A DNA stretch of 64,000 nucleotides from Streptococcus xiaochunlingii (GTDB lineage Bacteria; Bacillota; Bacilli; Lactobacillales; Streptococcaceae). The translations under genes and the position numbers were made by a program. Location of the stretch: NCBI RefSeq assembly GCF_006385805.1, contig NZ_VFSG01000001.1, forward strand, positions 496,001 to 560,000, in the 5' to 3' direction. Under the pieces are notes generated by a model. The model did no database searches. It saw only the letters and a program-made list of their open reading frames with translations, and was not told the origin of the DNA. Positions 53,353-63,481 of this stretch are shown piece by piece. Positions within the stretch are counted from its first letter, which is position 1. The number at the start of each line of letters is the position of its first letter.

Positions 53353-55176
53353 TTACTCCTCATCCATTGACAGAACTGACAAGAAGGCTTCCTGCGGTAC
53401 TTCTACCGAACCGATAGCTTTCATCCGTTTCTTACCAGCTTTTTGTTTTTCAAGAAGCTTACGTTTCCGTGAGACGTCCCCACCATAACACTTGGCCAAG
53501 ACGTTCTTACGAAGGGCCTTGATATCTGTACGTGCAACGATCTTATGACCGATGGCTGCTTGGATAGGCACTTCAAACTGTTGCCGAGGGATAATCTTCT
53601 TGAGCTTCTCAACGATTAATTTACCACGTTCATAAGCAAAGTCCTTGTGAACGATAAAGCTGAGAGCATCGACGGTATCCCCATTAAGAAGGATATCCAT
53701 TTTAACCAATTTAGAAGGACGGTATTCAGACAACTCATAGTCAAAGCTTGCATAGCCACGAGTAGAGGATTTCAATTTATCAAAGAAATCAAAGACAATT
53801 TCCGCCAGTGGGATTTGATAGATGACATTAACCCGATTTTCATCGATATAGTCCATGGTCACAAAGTCCCCACGTTTGCGTTGAGCCAATTCCATGACAG
53901 CTCCGACAAACTCTTGCGGCACCATGATTTGCGCTTTGACATAAGGTTCTTCGATCGAAGCGATCTTGGTTGGATCTGGGAACTCAGATGGGTTGGACAC
54001 ATCTAGCACTTCTCCGTCTGTCAAATTGACCTTATAGATTACAGACGGCGCTGTCATGATCAAGTCAATATTGAACTCGCGCTCCAAGCGTTCCTGGATA
54101 ACGTCCATATGAAGGAGACCCAAGAAACCACAACGGAAACCAAAACCAAGGGCTTGAGATGTTTCAGGCTCAAATTGAAGACTAGCGTCATTTAATTGCA
54201 ATTTTTCCAAGGCTTCCCGAAGATCGTTGTATTTGTTTGATTCGATTGGGTAAAGACCGGCAAAGACCATTGGGTTCATTTGCTTGTAACCATGAAGGGG
54301 CTCGCTAGCAGGATTGGACGCCAAAGTCACAGTATCACCGACACGAGTGTCCGCAACAGTCTTGATAGATGCTGCAATATAACCAACATCTCCTGTCGCA
54401 AGGAAATCACGACCAACCGCTTTAGGAGTAAAAATCCCTACCTCTGTCACATCAAAGGTCTTGCTATTGCTCATCAACTGGATGGTGTCGCCAGGCTTCA
54501 CCATACCATTAACCACCCGAACTTGAAGGATAACTCCACGATATGGGTCGTATACTGAGTCAAAGATCAAGGCTTGCAATGGAGCAGCAACATCCCCAGT
54601 AGGAGCTGGAACTTTCTCGACGATTTGTTCCAAAATCTCTTCAATCCCGATACCAGCCTTGGCTGAAGCTAGGACTGCCTCACTGGCATCCAGACCAATG
54701 ACGTCTTCTACTTCTGTTCGTACCCGTTCTGGATCTGCAGCTGGCAAGTCGATTTTGTTAATGACTGGAAGAATTTCCAAATCATTATCCAGCGCCAAGT
54801 AAACATTGGCTAAAGTCTGGGCTTCAATCCCTTGAGCCGCATCCACTACAAGAATGGCTCCCTCACAGGCAGCCAGCGAACGAGAAACCTCATAAGTAAA
54901 GTCCACGTGTCCCGGTGTGTCAATCAAGTGGAAGATATAGGTTTCCCCATCTTTAGCCGTGTAATTCAACTCGATGGCATTAAGCTTGATGGTAATCCCA
55001 CGTTCCCGTTCTAGGTCCATGCTATCCAAAAGCTGGGCTTGCATTTCCCGACTAGAAACGGTCTCAGTTTTTTCTAAGATTCGGTCCGCCAAGGTTGACT
55101 TTCCGTGGTCAATATGGGCGATAATGGAGAAGTTCCGAATCTTCTCTTGTCGTTTCTTTAATTCTTCTAAATTCAT
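53353..55176 (-). CDS. lepA: Elongation factor 4 (LepA)
   Basis: The 607-aa ribosomal GTPase, an EF-G paralogue acting in initiation or back-translocation. G1 is [13 protein letters not shown] (20-32), G2 RGITIKL, G3 DTPGHVDF and G4 NKIDLP. The LepA-specific C-terminal domain is present ([26 protein letters not shown]). Confidence 0.97.
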   Translation of the reverse strand: MNLEELKKRQEKIRNFSIIAHIDHGKSTLADRILEKTETVSSREMQAQLLDSMDLERERGITIKLNAIELNYTAKDGETYIFHLIDTPGHVDFTYEVSRSLAACEGAILVVDAAQGIEAQTLANVYLALDNDLEILPVINKIDLPAADPERVRTEVEDVIGLDASEAVLASAKAGIGIEEILEQIVEKVPAPTGDVAAPLQALIFDSVYDPYRGVILQVRVVNGMVKPGDTIQLMSNSKTFDVTEVGIFTPKAVGRDFLATGDVGYIAASIKTVADTRVGDTVTLASNPASEPLHGYKQMNPMVFAGLYPIESNKYNDLREALEKLQLNDASLQFEPETSQALGFGFRCGFLGLLHMDVIQERLEREFNIDLIMTAPSVIYKVNLTDGEVLDVSNPSEFPDPTKIASIEEPYVKAQIMVPQEFVGAVMELAQRKRGDFVTMDYIDENRVNVIYQIPLAEIVFDFFDKLKSSTRGYASFDYELSEYRPSKLVKMDILLNGDTVDALSFIVHKDFAYERGKLIVEKLKKIIPRQQFEVPIQAAIGHKIVARTDIKALRKNVLAKCYGGDVSRKRKLLEKQKAGKKRMKAIGSVEVPQEAFLSVLSMDEE

Positions 55177-55217
55177 TTTTTCATCCTTATAAAACTCTTC
55201 AGTATATTATAACAAAA

Positions 55218-55239
55218 AAGATAGGCCTTTGCCTATCTT
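55218..55239 (-). terminator. Terminator of the 145-aa GNAT gene
   Basis: AAGATAGGC/GCCTATCTT 9-bp stem, 4-nt loop, six T on the minus strand; it overlaps the stop codon. Confidence 0.85.
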
Positions 55240-55675
55240 AATCCATTATTTTCAAAAATCGCTTCTGTGTTTTATTTCCTTCATAACCTATATGTTCATA
55301 AAAAACATGGGCATCTTTACGATGAGAGGCAGAACTCAAACGAATAAAGGAATAGTTATGAGTTCGAGCAAGAGCTTCAACTCGCTCCATCAATTGCCGA
55401 CCAATCCCACGTCCTTGAGCAGATGGGAAAACAGCAAGTCCTAAAACATTTAAACCCGGATCGCTATATATACTCTCATAGGCTTCTGCTTCGACATAGC
55501 CTAAAATATTTCCAGTTTGGTCCTCTTCGTAAACAAAGCAAAAGTGACCCGAATCTGGCTGTTTGAATTTATCGATCTGAGCTGTTACTTTCTCAAGGGT
55601 CGAATCATACCCCAATGCCTGGTGGCACAAATCACGAATTTGACCTGCATCTTTAATTTGAACGGTCCGAATCAT
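55238..55675 (-). CDS. GNAT family N-acetyltransferase (145 aa)
   Basis: A compact acetyltransferase with the acetyl-CoA loop LAVFPSAQGRGIGRQLMERVEALA (about 80-103, RGIGRQL being the Q/RxxGxG/A motif) and the C-terminal HVFYEHIGYE turn. Substrate unknown. Monocistronic between lepA and the divergent repressor gene. Confidence 0.88.
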   Translation of the reverse strand: MIRTVQIKDAGQIRDLCHQALGYDSTLEKVTAQIDKFKQPDSGHFCFVYEEDQTGNILGYVEAEAYESIYSDPGLNVLGLAVFPSAQGRGIGRQLMERVEALARTHNYSFIRLSSASHRKDAHVFYEHIGYEGNKTQKRFLKIMD

Positions 55676-55770
55676 ACTTTTACCTCCATGAAGTCTTTTC
55701 CTTTATTTTAGACCTTATACCTAAAAATATCAAGTTTTAAAATATATTAATAGAATATATTGTGTTTCTA

Positions 55771-55843
55771 TTTAATTCGAATTAAAATAATTAATGAACA
55801 ATAAAGGATTTCTATTTACTTTTTCGATTTAATTCGCTATAAT
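55771..55843 (+). promoter_or_regulatory. Promoter and candidate operators of the S24 repressor gene
   Basis: TTTACT (55815-55820) and TATAAT (55838-55843), 17-bp spacer. A perfect 16-bp palindrome TTTAATTCGAATTAAA lies at 55771-55786, and its half TTTAATTCG recurs at 55828-55836, inside the promoter spacer. The repressor encoded downstream is the obvious candidate to bind both. Confidence 0.6.
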
Positions 55844-55873
55844 GAATTGTAATGTAAAAAGGAGGTGAAGCTC

Positions 55874-56626
55874 TTGGCAAGAGGACGTGGAAAAGCAAGC
55901 CCACAAGATAAAGAGGCTTTGCGCATTATTTCCGAAAAAATAAGAGAACTATTAAAGGTTCAGAATAAGAAACAGGTCGATTTATCTCGTACTACTGGTA
56001 TCCCAGCTAGTACCTTGACTGGCTATGTAAAAGGGACTTCTCTCCCAGTCAGTGAAAACTTAGAAAAGATTGCTAGTTTCTTTGAAATCCCCATCTCTGA
56101 CCTAGATCCTCGTTATGGACAACCAGATACCTTGGAGGATTCTAAGATTGAGTTTATCTATAAGCAACTGGATGAGGATTTTCAAGATTCACTCTTAGAG
56201 GAAGCCAATCGCTTGTTGGTTTTACAGGCTGAACGGAAACGTATCGAGAAAAAATACACACCATATACGGTCTTCGATAGTTATGCTGCAAGTCAAAGTG
56301 CTTCTAAGGGAGATTTGGTTTGGTTTGATCAAAAACTGGCCTATGATCTAGCACTTTGGATTCATACAGACTCGCTGGAACCTAAATATCCAAAGGGATC
56401 TGTTGCCCTAATCAAGCAAACTTTCTACGATACTGCTGGTGCCATCTATGCTATTGAGTACGATGGGCAAACCTTGATCAAGCGTGTCTTTCGTGAAGCA
56501 CAAGGGATTCGTCTCGTTTCTCTCAATAAAAAGTACAGTGATAAGATTATTCCTTTAGAAGAGGAACCGAGAGTCATCGGAAAAGTCATTGCTAGCTTTC
56601 TACCAGCTAAGGAGGATGAGCTATGA
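55874..56626 (+). CDS. XRE-S24 repressor (HdiR/LexA-like)
   Basis: A 250-aa transcriptional repressor. The N-terminal XRE helix-turn-helix (KKQVDLSRTTGIPASTLTGYVKGTSLPVSENLEKIASFF, about 34-71) is joined to a C-terminal S24 serine peptidase fold. The predicted catalytic Ser is in HTDSLEPKYPKGS and the Lys in DGQTLIKRVF. In lactococci HdiR of this type is cleaved after DNA damage. I see no Ala-Gly cleavage pair in the hinge (SYAASQSASKGD). Start: TTG 55874, 8 nt after GGAGG; GTG 55865 overlaps the SD. Its stop overlaps the next ATG (ATGA). Confidence 0.85.
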   Translation: MARGRGKASPQDKEALRIISEKIRELLKVQNKKQVDLSRTTGIPASTLTGYVKGTSLPVSENLEKIASFFEIPISDLDPRYGQPDTLEDSKIEFIYKQLDEDFQDSLLEEANRLLVLQAERKRIEKKYTPYTVFDSYAASQSASKGDLVWFDQKLAYDLALWIHTDSLEPKYPKGSVALIKQTFYDTAGAIYAIEYDGQTLIKRVFREAQGIRLVSLNKKYSDKIIPLEEEPRVIGKVIASFLPAKEDEL

Positions 56627-57441
56627 TTCGATTAGTTGCTATTGATTTAGATGGGACACTTTTATCACCAGACAAAACCATTAGTCCTGCTAATAAGCAG
56701 GCTCTTTTGGATGCTGAAGCTGCTGGTGTAAACGTCGTCATCTGTACAGGTCGCCCTCTCTCTGGTGTTCGTCCAATTTTTGAAGAAATCGGCTTCAAAA
56801 GTAATCACTCCTACTCTGTGATTAATAATGGTTGTACAACTGTCAAATCATCAGATTGGTCTGTTATCAGTTATGATGCCTTATCTGAAGAAGATTTGGT
56901 TTATCTCGATCAACTGACTCAGGAGATCCATCCTCAATTAAGTTTATTCGATTTAAATCGCTATATCATTTTGAATCGAAAACCTTCTGAAATAGCTAAA
57001 ATGGATGCTAGCATCGTTTCTGCAGTCCCCGTGTCACTTGCCCTAGAAGAAATTCTTGAGGCACAACCGATTTTCCAAGGAATGTTTATCGATCAGAAAG
57101 AGCAGATTGATGTCTTTCAAGAAACCTATGAAGAAGTATTAGCCCAGCGCTTCCACACTATTCGCTCCCAACCGATCCTATTTGAGATCCTTCCTAAAGG
57201 GGTAAATAAAGCGACCGGCTTAAAGGCACTGGCTGAATACTTGGGAATACCAAGGCAAGAGGTCATGGCTATCGGGGATGAGAACAACGATATTGAAATG
57301 ATTGAGTACGCGGGTCTTGGAGTTGCTATGGGCAATGCTCCAGCTGCTATCAAAGCCTTGGCTGATGTTACTACAACTTCTTACGAAGAAGACGGTGTCG
57401 CTACTGCTATCAAGCGTTATGTTTTACAAGCTCAGAACTAG
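56623..57441 (+). CDS. Cof-type HAD phosphatase
   Basis: A 272-aa subfamily IIB HAD hydrolase for sugar phosphates or flavin/PLP-type substrates. Motif I is [12 protein letters not shown] (7-18), motif [12 protein letters not shown], the lysine is in [13 protein letters not shown], and motif IV is [25 protein letters not shown]. Four-base overlap with the repressor gene means co-translation; pepT follows 14 bp later. Confidence 0.92.
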   Translation: MIRLVAIDLDGTLLSPDKTISPANKQALLDAEAAGVNVVICTGRPLSGVRPIFEEIGFKSNHSYSVINNGCTTVKSSDWSVISYDALSEEDLVYLDQLTQEIHPQLSLFDLNRYIILNRKPSEIAKMDASIVSAVPVSLALEEILEAQPIFQGMFIDQKEQIDVFQETYEEVLAQRFHTIRSQPILFEILPKGVNKATGLKALAEYLGIPRQEVMAIGDENNDIEMIEYAGLGVAMGNAPAAIKALADVTTTSYEEDGVATAIKRYVLQAQN

Positions 57442-57455
57442 AAAAGGAAAAACAG

Positions 57456-58676
57456 ATGAAATACCCAACATTATTAGAACGATTTTTAACCTATGTCAAA
57501 GTCAATACTCGCTCTGATGAGACTTCAACAACAACTCCTAGTACAGCGTCTCAAGTAGAGTTTGCAAAGAAGGTACTACTCCCTGAAATGGAACGAGTTG
57601 GATTACAAAATGTCTATTATCTTCCAAACGGTTTTGCTATTGGAACTCTTCCAGCAAACGATCCAAGTCTCACACGTAAAATTGGCTTTATCTCCCATAT
57701 GGATACAGCTGATTTCAATGCTGAGAATATCCGCCCACAAGTCATCGAAAACTATGATGGTGGCACTATTGCGCTTGGTGATTCTGGTTATTCGCTAGAT
57801 CCTGCTGACTTTGCTAACCTTCATAACTACAAAGGTCAAACCTTGATCACTACTGACGGTATGACACTTCTTGGTGCAGATGATAAATCAGGGATTGCTG
57901 AGATTATGACAGCCATCGAGTACTTGACTGCTCACCCTGAAATCAAACACTGCGAAATCCGTGTTGGATTTGGACCGGATGAAGAAATTGGAATTGGGGC
58001 AGATAAATTTGATGCAGAAGACTTCGATGTAGACTTCGCTTATACAGTGGACGGTGGTCCTCTTGGTGAATTGCAATACGAAACCTTCTCTGCTTCAGGA
58101 GCTGAAATTACCTTCAAAGGCCGTAATGTTCACCCAGGAACTGCTAAGAACCAAATGGTGAATGCACTCCAGTTAGCCATTGACTTCCACAATCAACTCC
58201 CTGAAGAAGACCGCCCTGAAAAAACGGATGGCTACCAAGGGTTCTACCACTTGATGAATGTGGATGGAACTGTTGAGGAAGCGCATGCTAGCTACATCAT
58301 TCGTGACTTCGAGACAGAGAATTTCGAAGCTCGTAAAGCCATGATGGAAGACATCGCAAACAAGATGAACCAAGAACTTGGTGCCGAACGTGTTCTTTTG
58401 ACACTTAAAGACCAGTACTACAACATGAAACAAGTCATCGAGAAAGACATGACACCAGTCAACTTGGCTAAGGAAGTCATGGAAGATTTGGGCATTACGC
58501 CGATCATTGAACCTATTCGCGGTGGTACAGACGGTTCTAAGATTTCCTTCATGGGAATTCCAACTCCAAACCTTTTCGCTGGTGGCGAAAATATGCATGG
58601 TCGCTTTGAATATGTCAGCCTTCAAACCATGGAACGTGCAGTGGATACCATCATCGGAATTGTTAGCCATTCCTAA
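57456..58676 (+). CDS. pepT: Peptidase T (tripeptidase)
   Basis: A 406-aa cytosolic M20 zinc aminotripeptidase. Metal ligands are in SHMDTAD (about 76-82), [12 protein letters not shown] (about 138-149) and [12 protein letters not shown] (about 171-182), plus a late His in [11 protein letters not shown]. Full length. It ends the repressor-HAD-pepT unit; the next possible terminator is inside the structured element 58751-58890. Confidence 0.96.
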   Translation: MKYPTLLERFLTYVKVNTRSDETSTTTPSTASQVEFAKKVLLPEMERVGLQNVYYLPNGFAIGTLPANDPSLTRKIGFISHMDTADFNAENIRPQVIENYDGGTIALGDSGYSLDPADFANLHNYKGQTLITTDGMTLLGADDKSGIAEIMTAIEYLTAHPEIKHCEIRVGFGPDEEIGIGADKFDAEDFDVDFAYTVDGGPLGELQYETFSASGAEITFKGRNVHPGTAKNQMVNALQLAIDFHNQLPEEDRPEKTDGYQGFYHLMNVDGTVEEAHASYIIRDFETENFEARKAMMEDIANKMNQELGAERVLLTLKDQYYNMKQVIEKDMTPVNLAKEVMEDLGITPIIEPIRGGTDGSKISFMGIPTPNLFAGGENMHGRFEYVSLQTMERAVDTIIGIVSHS

Positions 58677-58750
58677 TCCAGTGTTTTGTTTTTAAAATTT
58701 CTTCTGTTAAAATAACCAAAGAATTTCAGATAAAATATTTAATCTACTTG

Positions 58751-58888
58751 GAAACTTTCCTTAGGTGAGTACGGACGTCAGCGAACTTCCAAGAAGTTCC
58801 ATGACTTAGTTTTGAGCCTAAGGTCTCAAAACTCCCGAGTGCCTGAAACAAAATTGTTTCAGGCACTTTTCTCACTGCGGAAAGTTTT
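58751..58888 (+). ncRNA. Structured non-coding element after pepT
   Basis: About 140 bp with mutually consistent pairings. The outer stem is AAACTTTCC (58752-58760) with GGAAAGTTT (58879-58887). Hairpin GAACTTC/GAAGTTC is at 58783-58799. Hairpin GTTTTGAG/CTCAAAAC (58809-58832) has an 8-nt loop, CCTAAGGT, that can pair with CCTTAGG at 58759-58765, a pseudoknot. A 13-bp terminal hairpin GTGCCTGAAACAA/TTGTTTCAGGCAC (58839-58866) is followed by TTTTCTC. No ORF. It could be a small RNA, the pepT 3' UTR or a repeat. I could not identify the family. Confidence 0.6.
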
Positions 58889-58981
58889 AGAACTACTTAA
58901 CTGTATCAAAAAATGAGCTCATGTTTTTAAATAGTCAGCTAACTATTTTATATAATAAACAGTTTGTTTTTATCCTAAAAA

Positions 58982-59006
58982 AGCTTCGGTTATTTTGACC
59001 GAAGCT
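58982..59006 (-). terminator. Bidirectional terminator after the carB-like gene
   Basis: AGCTTCGGT/ACCGAAGCT 9-bp stem, 7-nt loop, T runs on both strands; it separates the pyr operon from the pepT side. Confidence 0.88.
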
Positions 59007-59012
59007 CTTTTT

Positions 59013-60740
59013 CTATTCATCTAGATATACTACCTGACTAAACTGGCTGTTAATCTGGTCTTGGTAAGTCTCATAAATTGAAAGAGGGATTCGCAAGCAA
59101 GTATCTGCTGCATGTCCTGCAAAAGGACGATGTGTCAGAAGGGCTACTTTTCTTCCCTTTTCATGCTCCTGCTTCAAGCGATCTATCAGTCTAAGAATCT
59201 GGCTCGAATCTTCTGGAGCGATTCGATCAACCAATAAGCTCCATTGACTCCAATCTGGTGCCTCATTCTCGCCACAGATAGAAGTATAGTAAGAAACCCT
59301 TTCGCCAACTTGACCGAATCCAGCTGTTAAATCCAAAGGACGTAATTTTAGCTCAGGACATAGTTGCTCCTTCTCTTGTCGCTCATACAAGTAAAGATTA
59401 TATAAAAACTGGAGATAAAAAGGGTCCATACGGCTCAGGTCACTCACTTCTTCCATCTCGAATCCTCTATGAAATGCCTCTAAGATAGATGAGAAACGAT
59501 ATGGCATTCGTTTGGCGATCCGTTGGATCAATTCATCGTCTGAAACTTCCTTCAGAATATGCTTAGGCCATTGATCCGAACCGAAGTTTTCAACAGCTTG
59601 CTGATAGGCTTCTTCTAGACTTGTACCAAACCCATGAATTGCACCAACTGAATGAATTTGTGTATTGAGAACTTTTGTCACCTTTTCCATTGGAAAGACG
59701 GGTAGTTTAAAGAAAATACGATCTAGAGTGGGTTCAAACAGGGCTGTAAGACCCTTCATCGTAGGATGAGGAAGGTCCAAAAGGTGGTCGCCTAACTTTA
59801 AGCATAAGGCTTGGTGGTAAATCGAATAACCTAAGGCCATGGACATGGTCGAGAAGGAATCCGAAGCAAAAGGATTGACCTCAAGAATATAGAATTGGTA
59901 ACTCTTTGGATCTAGTGCAAACTTAATAGATGTCGCTCCAACCAGTCTCAAGTGCCGGACAATAGACAAGGCTGCCTCTCTCAAGGTCTGATGCTCGGTA
60001 TCCGTCAGCGTCAGACTTGGGATGACTTGATAAGAATCGCTGGAATGGATCCCCACCGGGTCGACACTCTCAATGTTTCCCGCAAGGTAATAATTATCCT
60101 GACGATCTCGGACAACGATGTATTCCAACTCCTTGAAACCAACCGTCGAGAACTCCAACAAACACTGAGCCTGTGGCGATACTTCTAGTCCCTTTTCGAC
60201 AGCATCACATAAATCATCCAAGTTATTAGCAATCCGACGACCTTGCCCATGCTTGCTGGCAAGCGGCCAAACAACAATAGGGAATTGGATCTGCTCCGAA
60301 AACTCAATAGCCTCTCGCACTGTCGAAACCAAGGATGAGGAAGGAACTTGATAACCTAAGTCCTGTAGAAATGACTTTTGGTCTGCCTGGTGGTAAAAGG
60401 TACGGTACTGCCTAAGCGAAGTTCCTAAAATACGGATCTTGTGTTCCTTGAGAAACCCAATTTCTTCTAATCGGAATAGTAGCCCAAGGACTTGCTTATC
60501 CGCAAAAGACAGCAGTAAATTTTTTGTTTTCGTCGCTAGAAGGGCTTCTTTGAGACTGTCCAACTTTAAACGAATAACCGAAAGAGCATCTCCTGCTTCT
60601 TTGGTGATGTCGTTCTCGTCTCCACAATAGAGGACTTCTGTCTGGTAACCACGTTCTTTTAATAAGGGACAAGACGTGAGTGCTCCAAGCAAACTGACAT
60701 CATTGAAGGATTCTGCACACAACAGCGTTACTTGATTCAT
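59013..60740 (-). CDS. Truncated, divergent CarB-like ATP-grasp protein
   Basis: A 575-aa relative of the first half of carbamoyl-phosphate synthase large chain (normally ~1060 aa). Recognisable parts are ESVDPVGIHSSDSYQVIPSLTLTD, IKFALDPKSYQFYILEVNPFASDS, LNTQIHSVGAIHGFG and the oligomerisation-type helix EAFHRGFEMEEVSDLSRMDPFYL. It ends shortly into the second half, so the carbamate-phosphorylating ATP-grasp and allosteric domains are missing. The retained ATP site is eroded: IIRPSFTMGGxGGG has become VVWPLASKHGQG, and EVNPR is EVNPF. The ATG at 60740 overlaps the carA-like stop (ATGA). The ORF is intact, so it is probably expressed, but synthase activity is unlikely. Confidence 0.8.
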   Translation of the reverse strand: MNQVTLLCAESFNDVSLLGALTSCPLLKERGYQTEVLYCGDENDITKEAGDALSVIRLKLDSLKEALLATKTKNLLLSFADKQVLGLLFRLEEIGFLKEHKIRILGTSLRQYRTFYHQADQKSFLQDLGYQVPSSSLVSTVREAIEFSEQIQFPIVVWPLASKHGQGRRIANNLDDLCDAVEKGLEVSPQAQCLLEFSTVGFKELEYIVVRDRQDNYYLAGNIESVDPVGIHSSDSYQVIPSLTLTDTEHQTLREAALSIVRHLRLVGATSIKFALDPKSYQFYILEVNPFASDSFSTMSMALGYSIYHQALCLKLGDHLLDLPHPTMKGLTALFEPTLDRIFFKLPVFPMEKVTKVLNTQIHSVGAIHGFGTSLEEAYQQAVENFGSDQWPKHILKEVSDDELIQRIAKRMPYRFSSILEAFHRGFEMEEVSDLSRMDPFYLQFLYNLYLYERQEKEQLCPELKLRPLDLTAGFGQVGERVSYYTSICGENEAPDWSQWSLLVDRIAPEDSSQILRLIDRLKQEHEKGRKVALLTHRPFAGHAADTCLRIPLSIYETYQDQINSQFSQVVYLDE

Positions 60741-61834
60741 GACCATAACTCCTCCCTTCTTTCGTCTAATTTACTTTCAATCAAATCCATAAATTCATCA
60801 TAGAAATAAAGACTTTCCCTTGGTCCTGGACTGGACTCAATATGGTAGAGGACACCTATCAAGGGAAGATAGCGGTGACGAAAGGCCTCAATCGAGTGAT
60901 CATGAAGCTCCTCATGGGTGATCAGAAAATCACGTGGAAGAGTATCGCGTTCAATGTTGTACTGGTGATTCTGGCTAGTGATTTCGACTTTTCCGGTAGC
61001 CACCTCTTTTACAGGAATGTTAAGTCCTCGATGAGGACTTTTTAGTTTCGCGAGGCTTCCCCCGTGGGCAAGGGCCAGTAATTCCGCCCCCAAGCCGATC
61101 CCCATAATCGGAATATGAGGATCGATTTTAGCAATAACCTGGCAAATACCATCGATATGATGAGGATTCCCTGGACCACTGGATAGAATGATGCCATCTG
61201 GCTGCAAATCCTTTAATTCCTTCAATTTAACTGAATAAGGAACGACCGTGACGTTACAACCTCGTGCAATCAATTGACGCAAAACGGAATGCCGTAATCC
61301 CAAGTCGATCAAGACGATACTCTTCCCAAATCCTGGTGCAGCATAGGGGGTTTTGGTCGACACCTGGCGGACTTGGTCAAAAGGCAAGACAGTTGCCCGG
61401 AGCTGGTCTAAGATATGCTCAATCGCATCCCCTTCATTGACCACTGTAGCCTTCATACTTCCATGTTCAGTGACAATTTTAGCCAGCTTTCGAGTATCGA
61501 CTCCTTGGATCCCTGGAATATTGTGTTTTTTCAGGTAAGCATCTAAGGATAACTGTTTGCGCCAATTACTGGGATGACTCGCTAATTGGTGCACTACCAC
61601 TGCTAGACACCCAGGAAAAATAGATTCATAATCATCTCGGTTTATCCCAGTTGTACCAATAACTGGAAAAGTAAAGGCTAATATTTGCCCCTTATAGGAC
61701 TGGTCGGTAATCAACTCCTGATAACCCGTCATGGCAGAATTTAAGACCAATTCCCCACTGACATATGTATCAGCTCCAAAACCAGTTCCTTCAAAAACCG
61801 TCCCATCTTCTAATACTAAGAGACGTTTTACCAT
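60737..61834 (-). CDS. carA: CarA-like protein lacking the glutaminase cysteine
   Basis: A 365-aa homologue of carbamoyl-phosphate synthase small chain, full length. The N-terminal CPSase domain is clear (MTGYQELITDQSYKGQI, GVDTRKL), as is the class I glutaminase fold (LSSGPGNPHHIDG, HIESSPGPRES with H331 and E333). The nucleophile elbow GICLGHQ reads GIGLGAE, so Gly247 replaces the essential cysteine and Ala replaces the next His. Glutamine hydrolysis is therefore not expected. Part of the PyrR-controlled operon, 90 bp after pyrB. Confidence 0.85.
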   Translation of the reverse strand: MVKRLLVLEDGTVFEGTGFGADTYVSGELVLNSAMTGYQELITDQSYKGQILAFTFPVIGTTGINRDDYESIFPGCLAVVVHQLASHPSNWRKQLSLDAYLKKHNIPGIQGVDTRKLAKIVTEHGSMKATVVNEGDAIEHILDQLRATVLPFDQVRQVSTKTPYAAPGFGKSIVLIDLGLRHSVLRQLIARGCNVTVVPYSVKLKELKDLQPDGIILSSGPGNPHHIDGICQVIAKIDPHIPIMGIGLGAELLALAHGGSLAKLKSPHRGLNIPVKEVATGKVEITSQNHQYNIERDTLPRDFLITHEELHDHSIEAFRHRYLPLIGVLYHIESSPGPRESLYFYDEFMDLIESKLDERREELWS

Positions 61835-61861
61835 AAATTCTCCTTACAAACTCCAAAAAGA

Positions 61862-61902
61862 AAAGTGAGAAAAGACCACCTTTTTGTAGACTCCCTCACT
61901 TA
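61862..61902 (-). terminator. Possible terminator/attenuator between pyrB and carA
   Basis: AAGTGAG/CTCACTT stem with a partly paired interior, followed by TTTTCTTTTT on the minus strand. It could reduce expression of the two carAB-like genes relative to pyrB. Confidence 0.4.
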
Positions 61903-61924
61903 TCCTTTCTATTTTCTTACTCTA

Positions 61925-62842
61925 TTATTTACGTCCAGCTAAAACCGCTTCGATGATAGCCATGCGGACAAAGACACCATTGGTCATTTGCTCCACGATG
62001 CGTGATTTAGGAGCTTCTACCAAGTGGTCAGCAATCTCCACATCACGGTTTACTGGAGCTGGGTGCATCAAGATGGCTGTGTCTTTCATACGATCATAGC
62101 GTTCTTGTGTCAAGCCATGCAAACGATGGTAGTTCTCTTTTGAGAAGAGAGACTCATAATCATGACGCTCGTGTTGCACACGGAGGAACATCATAACATC
62201 AACTTCTTCGATCACTTCATCAATCGTCACAAAGGTTCCGTATTCTTCAAATTCCGCACTTCTCCATTCGTCTGGGCCTGCAAAGTAGAGGGTTGCTCCC
62301 AAACGTTTCAAGATTTGCATATTTGATTTTGCCACCCGTGAGTGATCCAAGTCACCAGCGATACAAACCTTAAGTCCATCAAAGTGACCAAACTCTTGAT
62401 AGATGGTCATCAAGTCTAGTAAACTTTGGCTTGGGTGTTGACCAGATCCATCTCCCCCGTTGACAATAGAGGCTGTGATAGTTGGACTTTCAATCAATTG
62501 CTTGTAGTAGTCTACTTCTGGGTGACGGATGACGCAGATATCAACTCCGAGAGCTGACATGGTCAAAATGGTATCGTACAGAGTTTCACCCTTGTTTACA
62601 GAGCTCGTTTTCACATCAAAGTCAAGGAGGTCACAACCTAATTTCAACTCAGCCACTTCAAATGCTTTGTGCGTACGTGTTGATGACTCAAAGAAGAGGT
62701 TAGCCACGATATGTTGCTCATCATAATGAGCTTTTGCTCCATTTTTAAACTCAATACCACGCTTAATCAAGGCCATAACTTCTTCGTTTGATAAAGCTTC
62801 CATTGAGACAAGGTTTTTAAGTGCGATTTGATTTGTAGACAT
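61925..62842 (-). CDS. pyrB: Aspartate carbamoyltransferase catalytic chain
   Basis: A 305-aa enzyme joining carbamoyl phosphate and aspartate. The carbamoyl-phosphate motif [20 protein letters not shown] (about 47-66) is intact, as are HPSQSLLDL and [14 protein letters not shown] 62842 has GGAG 7 nt upstream; six earlier codons are possible but lack an SD. It looks fully active, in contrast to its downstream partners. No regulatory pyrI chain. Confidence 0.95.
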   Translation of the reverse strand: MSTNQIALKNLVSMEALSNEEVMALIKRGIEFKNGAKAHYDEQHIVANLFFESSTRTHKAFEVAELKLGCDLLDFDVKTSSVNKGETLYDTILTMSALGVDICVIRHPEVDYYKQLIESPTITASIVNGGDGSGQHPSQSLLDLMTIYQEFGHFDGLKVCIAGDLDHSRVAKSNMQILKRLGATLYFAGPDEWRSAEFEEYGTFVTIDEVIEEVDVMMFLRVQHERHDYESLFSKENYHRLHGLTQERYDRMKDTAILMHPAPVNRDVEIADHLVEAPKSRIVEQMTNGVFVRMAIIEAVLAGRK

Positions 62843-62935
62843 GTTGTAACTCCATTCCAAAGATATGCATATGTGAAAACAATACAGGAAGCTTCCTCAG
62901 TCACTCCTGTATATAGCGACGATTTGAAAACTACC

Positions 62936-63457
62936 TTATTCACTCACCTCGATCAAGATGCGATCTTGACCATCCAGCTCAGTCATCTCGACAATGATTT
63001 CCTCTGATCGACTTGTTGGAATGTTCTTTCCAACATAATCTGGTCGGATCGGTAATTCTCTATGACCACGATCCACTAGGACTGCCAGACTGACACGCGA
63101 TGGACGTCCACGACTGACAAGATTATCGATGGCTGCTCGAATGGTCCGACCTGTATAAAGGACATCATCAATCAGGATGACATCTTTGCCAGTAATATCT
63201 ACTGGTAAAACGGTTGAATCTTCTGTTACTTTGATATCATCACGGAAAGGCTTGGTATCCAATTCACAGACTGGAACTTCTATTTGTTCTAGCTGTGCTA
63301 ACCTTTCTTTGATGCGATTGGCAATGAAAACGCCACGAGTTTTGATCCCTACCAAAACAATTTGGCTCAGATCCTTATTCCGTTCAATGATTTCATAAGT
63401 GATGCGTGTAATCGCTCGCTTCATGGTCAAATCATCAACGACTTCTTTGATCTTCAT
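62936..63457 (-). CDS. pyrR: Pyrimidine regulatory protein PyrR
   Basis: A 173-aa RNA-binding attenuation regulator with uracil phosphoribosyltransferase fold. The PRPP loop is [19 protein letters not shown] (about 92-110). It senses UMP/UTP and binds the leader hairpin of pyr mRNA. First gene of pyrR-pyrB-carA-carB, behind AGGAGG and its own attenuator. Confidence 0.95.
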   Translation of the reverse strand: MKIKEVVDDLTMKRAITRITYEIIERNKDLSQIVLVGIKTRGVFIANRIKERLAQLEQIEVPVCELDTKPFRDDIKVTEDSTVLPVDITGKDVILIDDVLYTGRTIRAAIDNLVSRGRPSRVSLAVLVDRGHRELPIRPDYVGKNIPTSRSEEIIVEMTELDGQDRILIEVSE

Positions 63458-63481
63458 CTTTTCCTCCTAATTGATAGAAAA

